Below, in pieces: positions 19,411 through 32,315 of a stretch of DNA of 64,000 nt. The position numbers and the translations under genes were made by a program. This DNA is from Metopolophium dirhodum (lineage: Eukaryota; Arthropoda; Insecta; Hemiptera; Aphididae), in contig NC_083560.1 of NCBI RefSeq assembly GCF_019925205.1, forward strand, positions 33,092,270 to 33,156,269, given 5' to 3'. Numbering within the stretch: the first letter of the stretch is position 1; the number at the start of each line of letters is the position of its first letter. The notes under the pieces were generated by a model. The model was not told the origin of the DNA. It did no database searches and saw nothing but the letters and a program-made list of their open reading frames with translations.

Positions 19411-22400
19411 ATTAAATACCTATGTAGAACAAGGTAATCTGTCAAAAAGTCAATTTTTAAAAAAGTTGGACAAATAGTCTAAAAATACAAAATATTCTAT
19501 TAAATTTAATATTTTTTTAAAAAATGTAATTAATTTTATTAATATTACCTACATTATATTTGAATTTGATTATTATGATGTATATATTATTCATGATTTG
19601 TTGGATAACTGTGCTGAATACATTAAGAGTTTTAGTTTAAGAAGCCACTTAAAAGAAGTAAAACTTTTTCCCTTGAAATAATTAAACGACAGAATATCTG
19701 CTTTCGATAACGGACCAGAACACAACAAACAATGCATGGGGTCTATGGATCATATAGATGTAGGAAAAATTAAATAATCAGCATCTTAAATGTTATATTT
19801 CATCAGGTATTTTGGGTTTTTCTTATCGGTGGTTTTGTACTAATAGGTGAGCAAATTTGGGACCTTTATTTATTAAAGTCTTAGATACTAGACTACGTTT
19901 AAGTTGTCAGTCCTAAGTCTGAATAAATTTTCGTGTGGGACCTCAAACCTTATTTAAATAAAAACTGAACTCAATCTTAGTTATTAGTGATGAACCATTA
20001 GTTTGTGTTACTGGGGCTGAAATTAAAAGAATTCGTTATAAAGTCATACATTATACATATCATACATATTATTGTAAATAGAGATGTAGATGATGAAAAC
20101 CATAAAATTTATAATAATAAAAGTGTATTATTTGAGTGCAATACGTTGTTCCTCCAATAATATTAGAGTAAGTTCAAAAATATAGAAGCACAAATCTTTC
20201 TTTTAAATATGTTAAATTAAAAAAATAGTGAATTCAAACATCCAATCACTTTACAATAATAATTATAGTTTAATAAAAATTACGTTTTCTTAAACAATGA
20301 TTTATGCGAAAAATTCTTCTATTGTCAACTCATTATTACTAATTATTGAATATATATGTAACGGTCAATGACGAAAATTATATTTACGTTAAAGCCCGGC
20401 CAATGTCCAAAATGACCTTGTACAATACAAATTTACGTAAATGATTGGTTAGGTTAGGTTATTATATAATGTTAAATTATTATTTTTATTATATATATTT
20501 TCTTATACTTATACCTAATAAAAATATAATAGAAATCCACTATAGTTGGGTAAGCAGATACCTATATGGCTATATATCAATCTGATGTTTACTTTATTAT
20601 TATTTTTGTAGTGATCGAGGTTTGTAGGTACTGACTATTTAAGAAACCGAGCGGAGTCTTTCTGTACAGAAATTTTAAGTAAAAATGTAGACATAATTAC
20701 ATATGAAAACCGAGAGTTATGATTTTAAAACTTTTGTTGTAATTTAAAAATGTTATTTGTAGGTATAAGAAATTTTAGAGTATATTATTATATTTCATAC
20801 ACACAATGACATTTTCGAATGTAATTTTTTTGGAAAAAATCAATTTACCCACTGCTATACCAATGACTAATAGTAAAATAAATTACCTACTTAAACCACA
20901 ATCATACTACCAAAAATATTTAGTAATATTGTAGGCCGACAAACCGGCTTTTCTCAGAATCATTTTTTGTACACAATGTTTTACATCATTAAAATTAAAT
21001 TTAACACAATCCAATATAGTGACCTACTTGTTAACTACTGTACATCAGAGCGACACCGACACCGATCTGTCCTAATATATAACGCTGTAAAATTTGTGTG
21101 TTTGAATCTCAAGAACTACTGGTGTGAATTGAAAATTTTTTTTTATTGGATCGTCCTTCATCGAGGAAGGCTATATAACATTACGTTACGACCAATCAAT
21201 AGAAGTGCTCAAACAGGGATTTTGAGATTTACGATGGAAATATATGTTTATAAATGGTTGCTATTTGTTAAAGGAGAAATAATTAATAGAAAAAGTATTT
21301 ATTTATTATTGGTTGCAATTGGTTAATCGGGCAGATCAGGTACCAGCATGCATCAAATCGAATTTTTGCTCATTTCCTACCAGGGTGGCTAAGGTGCACT
21401 TACTGCAGTGGGTTACACCAAAAAGGAGTTGAACAATCACAATTGTCTTATCCCCCCCCCCCCACTCAATTGTTATTACGTAACGTCAGAATTGATTGTT
21501 CACGTTTTTTATGTGAATTGCGCGTATTCATGTTGTGTTTTCAAATATTGTCATTGGGTTTTTAGCAATATTGATACGATAAGGGTGTTTTGCACGTTGG
21601 GTGCTATCTTATTATTCTTTTTGTGCATAGTTTTAGCGGTGATCTCAGGTTGTTCGACCGAATGTCGTATAGTGAGCATGTGTGTACATTTTATGTCGTA
21701 TTTTGCTCATTGCCATTGGCTTTTTGGCACTATTTGTACGAATACGGTTTCTTGTTATGTCGTATGTTCGTGAGTGTAATTATCGTCCCTTTGTAAAATA
21801 TTTTAGGATTAATATTTTAAGTGAATATTACATGGTGCGTATGCGCGGAGGATGTGTTTCTGTCGTGTAAGTTAAACTTACTTAATATAGTGATAAATAA
21901 AATATTTGGTATTACGACTTTTTAGGTTAGTATAGTATTTATATAGGTTCATGTATGTAAGGGCTGTAATGAATTTTTGTTGAGGTGTTGTTCTGATTTG
22001 CGTTACGATATATTTTTGCTATTTTTATTCTCCCCTCGTGTAATTTCAGCATTGGTTTTCTGTTGCTTAGGTGCTTGAGTACATATTTAGATGATTATTT
22101 GTTCATCTTTTATCTTATCTAGATAAATAGTTACAAGGTATCTAAACGTTCATCTTATAATTTTTTTACTTATCTAAATAGATTCATCTAGATACATGTT
22201 TTATTGATAAAAATCACGAAATTGTACAAACGCATTTTAAATATTTATACAGATTCTCAAACCGAGTTTATGGCTTATAAATAATCTAATTATTTTTATT
22301 TATATCATTCTTATTGTTATGTTCCTAGTGCCCAACTAAAATATACCTAAATTTAAAACCGATTTTTAATAAAAATCGCATCTTTTATTATCTAGATAAA

Positions 22401-24149
22401 AAAATATTTATCTTTATCTAAATAGATATTAGTTATGTTATCATTTATATGTACTTATCTAGTTACATTTGATTTGCATTATCTTTATTTTTATCTAAAT
22501 ACTTATCTTATCCGAACACTGCACGTGAGAGTATTTCCTGTAAAACGTGGTTTTGAGCAAAATATCTATTTTTTACAATTGTGTACATTATCGGAAGTTG
22601 TTTTTGACTTGTGAGTGGACGCAAGGGACGGAGTCATCAACTTATTTTTAAAAAAATTAGCGTAACCCTACTACTATTTATAAGGGGGACGCATGTGACT
22701 CTTCATAATTCTGAATATTTATTAAAATGCGCGAGATACCAATTACAATCATGATTTATCTTATGGATTAGTTAATATTAACCAATTATTACTAAACAGT
22801 TAATTTATTTATTTTATTATCCTGTTTAGTTTATTATTATTGATGACAATAATAAATATATTAGGTACCTAGACCTTAATGTCTTATATTAACTTTTATT
22901 TTTTTTATTGAATATTTAGATATAAATATTTTTGTATGATTTAAAGAAGGGAAATAGGGGATGTGGGGATATTGCTCAATACCGTTTAACAAGAGGTGGG
23001 GGACGCTCTTATTTTAAAAGTAAACAAAGTCACCCAATTTAATTTTTCCAAGTCGAGTAAATATAGGATTGGTAAGGTTAAGTTAGGTACATTCTTATAG
23101 TTGTATAGCTAGGACAATATAATATACAATAAGAAACAACAGTGTGAATAGGGTGTTGACCAGTTGCCTCCCACAGCTGTTATCGGGATTTTAAAAATAT
23201 ACCAGTTGCCCTCAAAGAAATGTACCAGTTGCTCTCACTTGTTAATATACACACGATTACAATATATAGCCTGTAAAAAAGAGGAGGTAAATATACAAAT
23301 AATAAATAAAATTATTTATAAAAATTTTGTAAAATAGTATACAATGAAAGAAAATGCTTAGAATAATTACCAACAAAATAATATGAAGGAGTCAATGAAA
23401 TTATAATTATTATAATTAATTGAAAACCAAATAAATATGTTTGTGTTATTCATATGATATACCAAATACAGCTCACTAGGTACTGACTACTAAAATAGTA
23501 AAATATATAATAATGTGTAGGGGTGTGGGGCAGAGCTTCCACTATTGAATTCTACTAAATATTCAGACCCATAGAAAATTAATGAGTACGCCAATGTAAC
23601 AGACAATTTGAAATTGGTGCATCTAAAAGGTGGAGAAAATTTTCCAAAACAATGAATTAAAAAAATATAAAGGATTGATGAATAATTTTGAATTCAATTC
23701 AGGTAATTATACCCGTTTACTATATTTGTATCCTTTCATTTTTGGAGAATATAGAGAATATACCGCCATTATCATATAAATTATATTTATTCTTAGTTAA
23801 TATTATACTAGCATAAAATTATAAAAGCATAAATTAATGATTAATACATCATATTTAAGCGTGGTGTAGTATAGGTATGAGAACAGTGAGTGAATATTGT
23901 ATAATTTCATAATTTACCTATTAAGTTATGGTATTTAAATTTTGTGTTTTTAGTTTGTTTGATAAATAGATAAGTGTTTTGTCGCACAATTTTTTTTTTT
24001 AAGGAGCCTCCAATTGGTAGTTGCACCTTGGCCTCCCGAGACTTATATCCGGCACTGCATAAGTAAAACAACACAAAGTAAGTGAGTCATCGCATACACG
24101 TCTAGTCTGAAGATAATTTCCTGATTAATAACTGAAGAATAATCTAGAA
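19411..24149. other. Long AT-rich interval without supportable genes
   Basis: Mostly low-complexity AT-rich DNA. 22080-22520 is dense in the motif ATCTAGATAAAT and variants in both orientations. A C-run lies at 21453-21464. Short frames at 20967-21326 and 21408-21870 overlap each other and show no family features. Confidence 0.4.
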
Positions 24150-24850
24150 AGTGTAGACGTGGGCACGGCTGGAATCGAATTATAATTGGTTATTGTTTTA
24201 ACGGCGAACGCACAAATAAATCTACATGGAATGCCAGACTAAAATCATCGGATTATAATATTATTACTATACCTGCATGGCTGTACATATACATACAAAA
24301 GAAACAAAAAAAAGAAAAACCCAAAAACAATCGATAAATTGTGTATACCTAATAGGTTTATAAGTATGTGATATAATAACAACGATTACAGACAAAAAAT
24401 ACTAAACCTTACGGCGTCACTATAATATGAACAAAGAACCGAATCATGAGCATTATACCTATATAATAAACGATGCATATTGACTAATGACCAATGTCTA
24501 TGTTTTAGAGGAAAAAATACTTAACCGTATTATGATATACTAATACTAGTAACCTACAGAAAGTATATATATACCATTTTGAGTTCAAGAAGTTGATAAT
24601 TTCGGGACAGTTTTAAAATAAATTATAATGGGTTATTGTTTGAAAGGCAAACGAACTAATTTATATACACGTAATGTAAGAATAAGGTCGTCCGATGATA
24701 ATTATTACTATACCTGTACCTGTAAGAATGACCCAACAAAAATTGATAATTGTATAGACCTAAAAAATACCAAATATGTATATTGTATATGAGCAGTGGA
24801 TATAATAATAACGATTTCAGAAAAAAAAACACAAAAACCGATGGCTAGGT
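24150..24850. repeat. Two diverged tandem copies of a ~260-bp repeat
   Basis: About 24160-24420 and 24610-24850 share the order: TTATAAT.GGTTATTGTTT, then GGC.AACG, a CATCGGATTATAA/CGTCCGATGATAA block, TTATTACTATACCTG, and GATATAATAA.AACGATT.CAGA. They are strongly diverged, so this is an old local duplication or two copies of one TE. Confidence 0.5.
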
Positions 24851-25486
24851 TATAAAGCAAATAAAGCAAAAGACAATAACAACGTTACATGTATTGCCTT
24901 TGACTTAATGAAAACCTTACCGACGCCTACGTTATATCAACAGGAATTTGATATTATAAAAGGCAATAGTGGACCTACTATTTTGGGGTTAATAATCTAT
25001 TAACAATAAGTTTGTGATGTATTTTTGGGATGAGTCAGTTGCTTTAAGAGGTCCCCAAGAGATTGGTTCATGTATTTTGCACTTTGTAAAAACTTATGTA
25101 TCTAATATAAAATATAAAATATAATCTAATATTATCATGTATTCTGACCAGTGTAAGGATCAGAATAGAAATATAAAAATGGCTACGGTTTGTAACTACA
25201 TAGTAGCTAATACTTCACTATCTGTTGATGAAATTAATAACAAGTTTTTAGTAAGCGGTTACTTATTTTTACCATGCGACCAAGATTTTGGGTTAGTTGA
25301 AAAACAAAAAAAATGCCTTCCCGATATACATTTACCTGATGATTAGAACCGTTATAGTTTCTGCTAGAAAAACCAACCCATTTCAAATTGTAAATATAAC
25401 TAAAGATGATTTGTTTTCAACAAAATCATTGGAAAAACAAATTACAAATAGATAAATAGATGTAACTAATGATAAGGTACCTACAA
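24840..25486 (+). pseudogene. 5' part of an old TE-type gene (DUF7869-like), split by the CACTA-like insertion
   Basis: Interrupted frames encode AFDLMKTLPTPTLYQQ (near 24895-24945), a YFWDESVALRGPQEIGSCI stretch (near 25015-25080), then MYSDQCKDQNRN (from 25137) and an open run to 25346, with a stop between and a frame change near 25350. The FDLxKxLPTP and YSDxCxxQNRN motifs recall a nuclease-like domain of unknown function common in arthropod repeats (I think DUF7869). Coding similarity stops at 25486 exactly where the next element begins, and resumes at 56099. Confidence 0.55.
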
Positions 25487-25599
25487 CCCAGATAGCAAAT
25501 TTGTATTGCTAACATATTGATAAAATATTTGTTTTAAATATAAATATATTGTAGCATTATTTTTTTTAGATATAATCATAATGTTTTTTTTATTGTGTA

Positions 25600-26458
25600 A
25601 ATATTGTAGCAAAGACCCGTGGCAGACAAATAAAACGTGGAAGCAACATTAAAAACAATATTTTAATCATATAAGTCGGGAAACATTGTGACCATATTGG
25701 TCAGCAATATTGTAGCAATAACCTGTGGCAGACAAATAAAACGTTGAAGCAACATTAAAAACAATATTTTAATCATATTACTTTGGAAATATTGTGACCA
25801 TATTGGTCAGCAATATTGTAACAATTATCTGTCAATATTTATAATATTGCTGAGATATATTTATTTTGTTTTAAATATTGTAATTGTTATACTTATTTTA
25901 GTTATTAATATCAAAAAATAAGATAAAACCATTTGCCTTAATGTACAATATTTTATTCAAATTCATATATTAAATATTCTTTGTTGGAACATACAACGTG
26001 ATATCATAATAGTAGGTAAAATAATAATAATACAAATTACAATTTTATATTTAAATTGCAATATAGTAGTATTATAATGATAATCATAGGTTGGGACTTA
26101 CAACATTATATTATAATAGTAGGTAAAATAATAATAATAAAAATTACAATTTTATATTTAAATTGCAATATAGTAATTGAATAGTTAATACAATAAAAAA
26201 AAATACTGTGGACAATATTGATAAACTAATAAGTTATTAAAATAATAAGTAATATTATTATGATAATCATAGTAATAGAAATACATTTTAAAATAATTTT
26301 ACATAATAATATATTCATAGTTGGGACTTACAACATTATATTATAATAGTAGGTAAAATAGTAATAATAAAAATTACAATTTTATATTTAAATTGCAATA
26401 TAGTAATTGAATAGTTAATACAATAACAAAAAATACTGTGGACAATATTGATAAATAA
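25600..26458. repeat. Left subterminal repeats of the CACTA-like element
   Basis: Two ~110-bp tandem copies start near 25600 and 25710 (GTGGCAGACAAATAAAACGT ... ACCATATTGGTCAGCAATATTGTA). They are followed by three copies of a second unit near 25985, 26090 and 26325 (GGGACTTACAACATTATATT ... ATTGCAATATAGTA). Such arrays typically bind the transposase in CACTA elements. Confidence 0.7.
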
Positions 26459-28955
26459 CTATAATTTTATTTTCTTCTTTTGATTTAATCGGTTGGTGGC
26501 TTGTGCCATCCATTTAGACAATGCTGTGGATATTTCTTCATCTGAAGTCATTTCAAATTTTTTATTTATTCTTATAGATTCTGTAAATTATTAAATGTAA
26601 TGAATAATAATAATTATACTGTTTTAAGGCCACTGAAATAAGTAACTTGAATACTATGAATTAGTTATAGTTTATAATGTTATATATTTATTTTTAAATA
26701 TATTTTAAAATGGCAGTAAATAATTATTAATAAATTATAAATGCTCCCAGATATAACTATTATAAATAGTTGCTTATTATTTCCCTAAATCTATGGTGGC
26801 TTATCTACTTTTAAGAATCTGAATAGAGCAATATAGTAGAGTATTGATTTTACAAAATGTTTGTTTTGTGTGTGTCTAACAGCACTTATTTTAGAAGAAA
26901 TCATACTTAGGTTTTCTGCTAACAAATTAGATGTATAGTTTATACTTTGGGAAAGATGAGATATTTAAATAATAGGGTAAACATGGTTACCAAACAATTA
27001 AACCGCTAATGTTCGGAATCGTTTTTTTCATATTTTATTCAAATTCAAACTTAATACATCTATCAATAATAATAATGTACTCAATTATGGTGAGGTAAAT
27101 GCTTGACACCTATACTGAAAGCAGCAGCCGAGTGGTTATATATACTTACTGCAGGCTTGGTTTTATATACCTACATAATTACCATATTAATACTATTTAA
27201 AATCCTTACCAAACAACAAACGGCAACAGTTCAACCCTTGGAATTTATTTTTTCCTTTAAATCCAACATACGAATAATCTTTAATAAAATTGTCAAGAAA
27301 CATACGTTGCATAATTCTTCTAACAGAATCATTTATTTTTGAGCCAGCTAATCTTGAAAAAATGATTGCCTATAAGTATAATTATTCAAAATAGTTCAAA
27401 TTTAAACTGAATGTTGAGTACAATTAATTATTATTATTACTTGATTTTTCCTAATCTTTATATCAACTAATAATTTTTCAATTTTATCCATATCGTCAGA
27501 ATTTTCTATGGGCCACATTATTTCAAATCCATCAGAAATATCATAGTCTAAAGTTTGCTTTGGGAGAGAAGAATCAATAACTTGAGCTGTCATATTTTTA
27601 ATGGTTTCAACCGAGTAAGATAAGCTTTTCATTTCATATTTCAAATTTGTTAATGTGGTTTTAACAAAATTTTCAAAGTCTAAAACAAAACAAAATAAAT
27701 AGATATAATGTAACACATGATTTAATCTATGAAATAAATTATAGGTACACTATTATAATACCAGTATTTGACGACGTTATTACAGCTGAAGGAGTAGAAA
27801 CAGAAGATGAAGTTGAAGGCTTCTGTGTTACAAATGATATTGAAGATTTACTTGTTGATGGAGTAAATTGCTCATTATTAGTCTCATTTAAAATGTTAAC
27901 ATCTATAATACATTCAATTATTTAATTTTAAATAGTGCAGTTTTAAATCCTGAAAAAACTAAAAATACAATAGGTATAATATACAGTAATAAAATTATAA
28001 GATACCTGGAATATCATAGATTATATTTTCTGCTTCTGCGTCTGCATCTGTTAAATTGTTAACTTCACTCATTGTACCTAACAGCTGTATTTCAGAGTCA
28101 TTTTTGTATAAAATGGTGGATATATGTGCAGTTGATTCACTATTATCTGATGATTCATTATCGCCTATACAAATTAAGATTTTACAATAATTATTTCCAA
28201 AATTCGATTTTAATTCAAATTATTAAAATACAGTTGATTTAGTTTAAATATAATATAAACAGTAGTAGTTTAGTAACAGTAATAGTAATAGTACACTCAC
28301 TGTCTGCTTTAGCAACATTTGGATTATAAGATTTGTCAATATCACTGTCATCATTGGTATCTTCACCATTTTCACTATCTATATAATTGTTTAAAATAGG
28401 TATTATAATAGATGCAATTACAATACATAAGTATAATAAGCTAAAGAAAATAAAAACATAGCTATAAAATCTTTTTTAAAATTAAATAGATAGGTACCTG
28501 AAATATTATTTGCGAAAATAGGGGGTTTATTTGACCTAGGCAGTTTTTTTGGTTGTTTTGAAATGTTTCTTGCTCTTTTCAAGGATATCTTCATGTTTTC
28601 TTTTTTCTTTTTTTTGTGTGATTCTGAAGATGACAAATCAGATGTAATTTGAGCCATTTTTGCTTTTTTTTTTGCTTCTGTTAAAGACTCTGAAAAGAAG
28701 ATTATATTTTTTACTATATAACTAGCTAATTTCTTAAATAAAATTAAAATTCTACACACCAATAGATTTGTCAGCTGCCAATCTTCTAGCATCAAAAAAA
28801 TCGAAATCAAAAGTATTTGATGGTGTACGCATTTCAATCATTTTACTTTTGTTTTTTATATGTGATTTAGGCCAGGCGCACTGACCATTAGAAAACCAAT
28901 GATTTGGCACAGCAGCCACAGTATTTGATTCGTTAAATATAATGATCGACCACAT
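26459..28955 (-). CDS. Multi-exon DUF4806-type accessory protein of the CACTA-like element
   Basis: Spliced gene on the minus strand; the ATG is at 28955 and the stop TAG at 26461-26459. Exons I can support: 28955-28760 (MWSIIIFNESNTVAAVPNHW, QCAWPKSHI), 28689-28498 (Lys-rich), about 28380-28305 and 28164-28008 (acidic), about 27900-27770 (Ser/Thr-rich), about 27680-27445, about 27343-27205 and about 26583-26459. The last three form a DUF4806-like domain: FEIMWPIENSDDMDKIEKLL, then GSKINDSVRRIMQRMF, then a final helix STALSKWMAQATNRL. Introns have GT..AG ends and are short. The gene follows the transposase on the same strand after 380 bp, so it is probably an element-encoded partner. Molecular role unknown; DUF4806 proteins recur in insect TEs. 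Confidence 0.65.
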
Positions 28956-29334
28956 TTTCTACGAAAAAAAAAAAATAATAACTATTAATTATAAAAATAA
29001 TAAATAATAAGTAAATGTATAGGTATACAGATTTATTATTATACCAATAGTTAAATTATGTTTATTTGATGCAAAATACTTGCCTTTATATTAAATACCT
29101 ATTTATAGTAAATTGCAGGAAAATGTTGCCAATTGTAGTTATGCATATAAGTTATATAGTTACCTATATGTAAGATGGTATATATTGTATAGTATAATTT
29201 ATATATCTAAAACCTAGGTATACCGTATAATAATATTTTAAAGATTGGGTAGATTTGTGTAGTTTTAAATTTTAATTATAATAAATATATTTATATCTAG
29301 ACATTTTAGAATACATCTTATAATTTAATGATTT
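28956..29334. other. Spacer between transposase and accessory gene
   Basis: 380 bp of AT-rich DNA with several TATATAA-like runs; it presumably holds the accessory-gene promoter and the transposase 3' end. No ORF. Confidence 0.5.
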
Positions 29335-31110
29335 TTATTGTACATTTGAATGTAAAATAGACATAGCAATATTTTTATTTCCATGAACCAGAATTAACAT
29401 TTTTGATTTAATATCGGTTAGTTCCCAATACTGTAGAACATTTGATAAATCTTGAACAATCCAAATATCTAATTGAGAAGAATTAATTGGGTTATTGTAA
29501 AAATCAACTTTGCTTAAAAACTTATATCCAACAATTATTATTTTATTATTAGGCTTTGCTAGTTGAACTATATTAACAACTTTTACAATTTCTTCCTTAT
29601 TAGTAAGTATAAATCTATCTGCCAATCGTTTAATATGTATAGTGAAATTACTCCATTTATAAAATAAAAACTGACTGGAATACTTCAAATTGTTTAATAT
29701 AGGTCCTTGTTGGTGTGTATTTCTTTTTGGTTTATTTGTTATTAGATAAATCTCGGTATCAATAGAACAATTATTTTCGTTATACCTACGAACAATTTGT
29801 TGTAGTGGTTGATGATGTTTTCGTAAGGCAGATTTTAATATTTTCATGTGATTTTCAAAAGGAAAACAACTAGATGAGTCAAGAGGACCAAATTGCTTGT
29901 AATCATTTACTAAATGTAACAAACCGTGTATGTTGTATGAAACAAAATGGTCTCCATATATATATTGGAAACTTTTCACAAAATAATGTAACAATTTATT
30001 TGCATATTCTATTTTATTATTACTTTGATTTTTACTCAAAAGAATTATCATAGCAATATTCAATGACATAAAATTATCATAGCATTCTTCTGATAGTACA
30101 TTTTTTAAAACCACAGGGCCAGTATATAATAGGAACTGTCTTAATTCAGTGGCTTTCCACCGAGAAACATCTTGAATTATTCTAGGCTTTCTAGAAAATT
30201 CACTAGGGATGTAGATTTTCAGACTTACTAATGATCTACTAATATCATTAATTTTTTTACCATTTAGGCGTACTCTAAGAGGACCTGTATGAATCCAAAG
30301 ATGTATGAGTTTACGCATAACCCCTAATAAAACTAAATGCATGTAATCTAATGGGAAGCATTTAACAATATCAAAATTAGGAAGCTCAATTAAATTTGAA
30401 GTAATACCTTCTCTAACGTGATGTTGTTTTTGAACCATAGCTACATAACCATTGTGAGTTCTCGACTGACACCCTCTTTCTAAATACGGAAAACATGTTC
30501 TATTATTCAAATATTCACCACTTTGAAAACACCGGGTACATGAAGAAAAACCTGAATGTCCTTTTATTTTTAAAAGAAATGAACGAGCCGGGGCATCACA
30601 GCAAAATGCTCTAATTGAAACTTTGTATAGTATATTTTCCAACTCTAACCCATTTAATGTTAAATCTTTAGCTTCACGTATAAACTTTTCAAGATAATCA
30701 TTACTGTCATGGGGTTTTTCATTACCATGATAAATTCCTACAGGGAATACATGATTAGAGTGTGGATATATGTATGCTAAAATAGGCCAAAACTGGCTAG
30801 AACTACTTTTAGATAAAGGTAAACCGTCTACTCCAACCATTACTTCTATCTCACTATCCAGTTTAAACTTCAATGAAGAATTCTTGATACCTTCCTTTAA
30901 ACCAAAATGATAGTATATTCCAGGAGTTAAAATATCTATATTTGTGGTTTTTGATGACCCACACTGTAGTAATGTTCTACAGTCTAAGGGCAATTTTTGT
31001 AATGGAAGATAATTTTCTTCTTTAAGAATTGATAATAATTTGTTGATAGTCACATGCGGAACATTACATTCTATAGCCCATTTTTTTAGTTTTAAATCTA
31101 TAGGTATTTT
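29335..31110 (-). pseudogene. CACTA-like transposase, C-terminal ~590 codons (split by the Polinton)
   Basis: Open minus-strand frame from the target-site duplication (31110) to the stop at 29335. Features: a Cys-rich zinc-binding patch (FCCDAPARSFLL, SSCTRCFQSGEYL), FPLDYMHLVLLGVMRKLIHLW as the transposase core, SCFPFENHMKILKSALRKHH, and a C-terminal beta-rich region. Codons from 31134 down to 31111 belong to the Polinton terminal repeat, not the transposase. The N-terminal part lies at 47689-48054 on the far side of the Polinton. Removing the Polinton and one TATTTT copy leaves the frame intact (about 711 codons), so the gene was open when hit. Confidence 0.75.
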
Positions 31111-31438
31111 AGTAGTATACATTTGTATGTTCACAGTCTACTTTTTGTGTCACCACGGTAATTTCACACCGTTCAAGGGAGGATGTCCCCCTTGGACACA
31201 ATAATTTTACCGTATAAAAATTATGAAGAATTTGTACACTTTTTACACGGTAATTTCACACCGTTCAAGCGAGGATGTCCCCCTTGGACACAATAATTTT
31301 ACCGTGTAAAAATTATGAAGAGTTTGCACACTCAAAGTCAGTTTTGTCCAAATATTTACAGTGTACATGCTAAATGGTTTTTTTCTCAACAAACCTTATT
31401 ACTAAAATGGAATAATTATTTAAAATACAGAACACAAG
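31111..31438 (+). repeat. Polinton left terminal inverted repeat
   Basis: 328 bp, reverse-complementary to 47361-47688. It contains two direct copies of a 92-bp unit starting at 31157 and 31249 (GGTAATTTCACACCGTTCAA...). One substitution relative to the right TIR is visible near 31215 and one near 31270. Confidence 0.93.
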
Positions 31439-31700
31439 CCTTATTATAAAACTGAAATTATAATTACTAAATATTACTATATATTCACATTTTTTTTTCA
31501 TTTAGGTTGGTTTCACTGTAATTTATCTAATTAATGAATGTCTATATTTTTTTTTAATTTATATACTTTTGAGTTATAAGCTAATCGTTTTTTATATTCA
31601 GTCGTCAATGATCCGCCGTTTACTCAAGTTGTGTCTCATTTTACTTTATTTTCTTAAAATTTCATTAAATTGTTTTACAATTTATAAATTTTTTTCAAAA

Positions 31701-32099
31701 ATGAACTTTCAAAAATGTTCAAATGATTTTCAATCATTAGTTTATCGTATACGAAATAATCCGGCTGCAGTTCATCCAGAATTTTCTTCGTTTTCATCAA
31801 GATTTAAAACATTCAAATTATTCCCAAAAAATACTTTTCAAAATAAATATACATTGTCTGAATGTGGCTTAAAATATTCAGGAGTGGATGATGTTGTAGA
31901 ATGCTTTTGTTGCGGACTTATTCTTCATAACTGGGAAAGGCTGGACGATCCATGGATTGAACATTGCAGATTCAGCCCAAGGTGTTTATATGTGTTATTA
32001 ATGAAAGGTAATCAATATGTTCAAAACATATTAAGTAAATATTGTAAAACCGAACATATTTGTAATTGTGAAACTGGGTCATACGATACCGTTTGTTAA
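31701..32099 (+). CDS. BIR-domain (inhibitor-of-apoptosis-like) protein
   Basis: 133 aa from the ATG at 31701; the frame is open to 31569 but the upstream part is a hydrophobic stretch with no BIR match. One BIR repeat (residues ~30-105): RFKTFKLFP, LSECGLKYSG, then the zinc ligands CFCC, H and C in the CX2CX16HX6C pattern (ECFCCGLILHNW ... EHCRFSPRC). There is no RING domain. BIR proteins bind caspases or IAP antagonists, so this would plausibly block host cell death during element or virus replication. It sits just inside the left TIR, a typical place for accessory cargo. The fold call is firm; the anti-apoptotic role is inferred. Confidence 0.85.
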   Translation: MNFQKCSNDFQSLVYRIRNNPAAVHPEFSSFSSRFKTFKLFPKNTFQNKYTLSECGLKYSGVDDVVECFCCGLILHNWERLDDPWIEHCRFSPRCLYVLLMKGNQYVQNILSKYCKTEHICNCETGSYDTVC

Positions 32100-32193
32100 T
32101 CATGTTTTTTTATTATATTATGTTATAGTAAATGAAAATAAATGTTGATTTTTTAAAACAACTTATATGTGTTAATATTTGATTTAATATCTC

Positions 32194-32315
32194 GTGAACG
32201 TATAGCCTAGTGGGTTAGCGCGTGTAGCAATAATTTAAATGTTTTCAGGTAACAGGTAAGTATATGTAATTCTCCCCTCTACTACATGCAGTAGCCGACT
32301 ATGCTATACGTTCAC
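32194..32315 (+). ncRNA. Candidate Pol III-transcribed hairpin RNA
   Basis: GTGAACGTATAGC (32194-32206) is perfectly complementary to GCTATACGTTCAC (32303-32315), enclosing 96 nt. Inside the 5' arm, TAGCCTAGTGGG (32203-32214) fits the Pol III A-box consensus TRGCNNAGYNGG at every position. A run of six T follows at 32317-32322 and a long T tract after it, as for a Pol III terminator. The fold is tRNA-like at the acceptor end, but I find no B-box (GWTCRANNC) and no normal T-loop, so it is not a standard tRNA. It could be a viral-type small RNA or a tRNA-derived relic. Confidence 0.45.

Noticed and set aside
20967..21870. Overlapping 60-120-codon frames with hydrophobic content
   Set aside because: They overlap in several frames, show no consistent coding bias and have no recognisable domain.
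27103..27342. 79-codon plus-strand frame
   Set aside because: It is antisense to a supported DUF4806-type exon on the minus strand.
31111..31134. Transposase frame start at a GTG in the Polinton TIR
   Set aside because: The codons belong to the TIR; the true N-terminus is across the Polinton at 48054.
32194..32315. Standard tRNA gene
   Set aside because: The acceptor-like stem and A-box are present, but there is no B-box, normal T-loop or clear anticodon arm.
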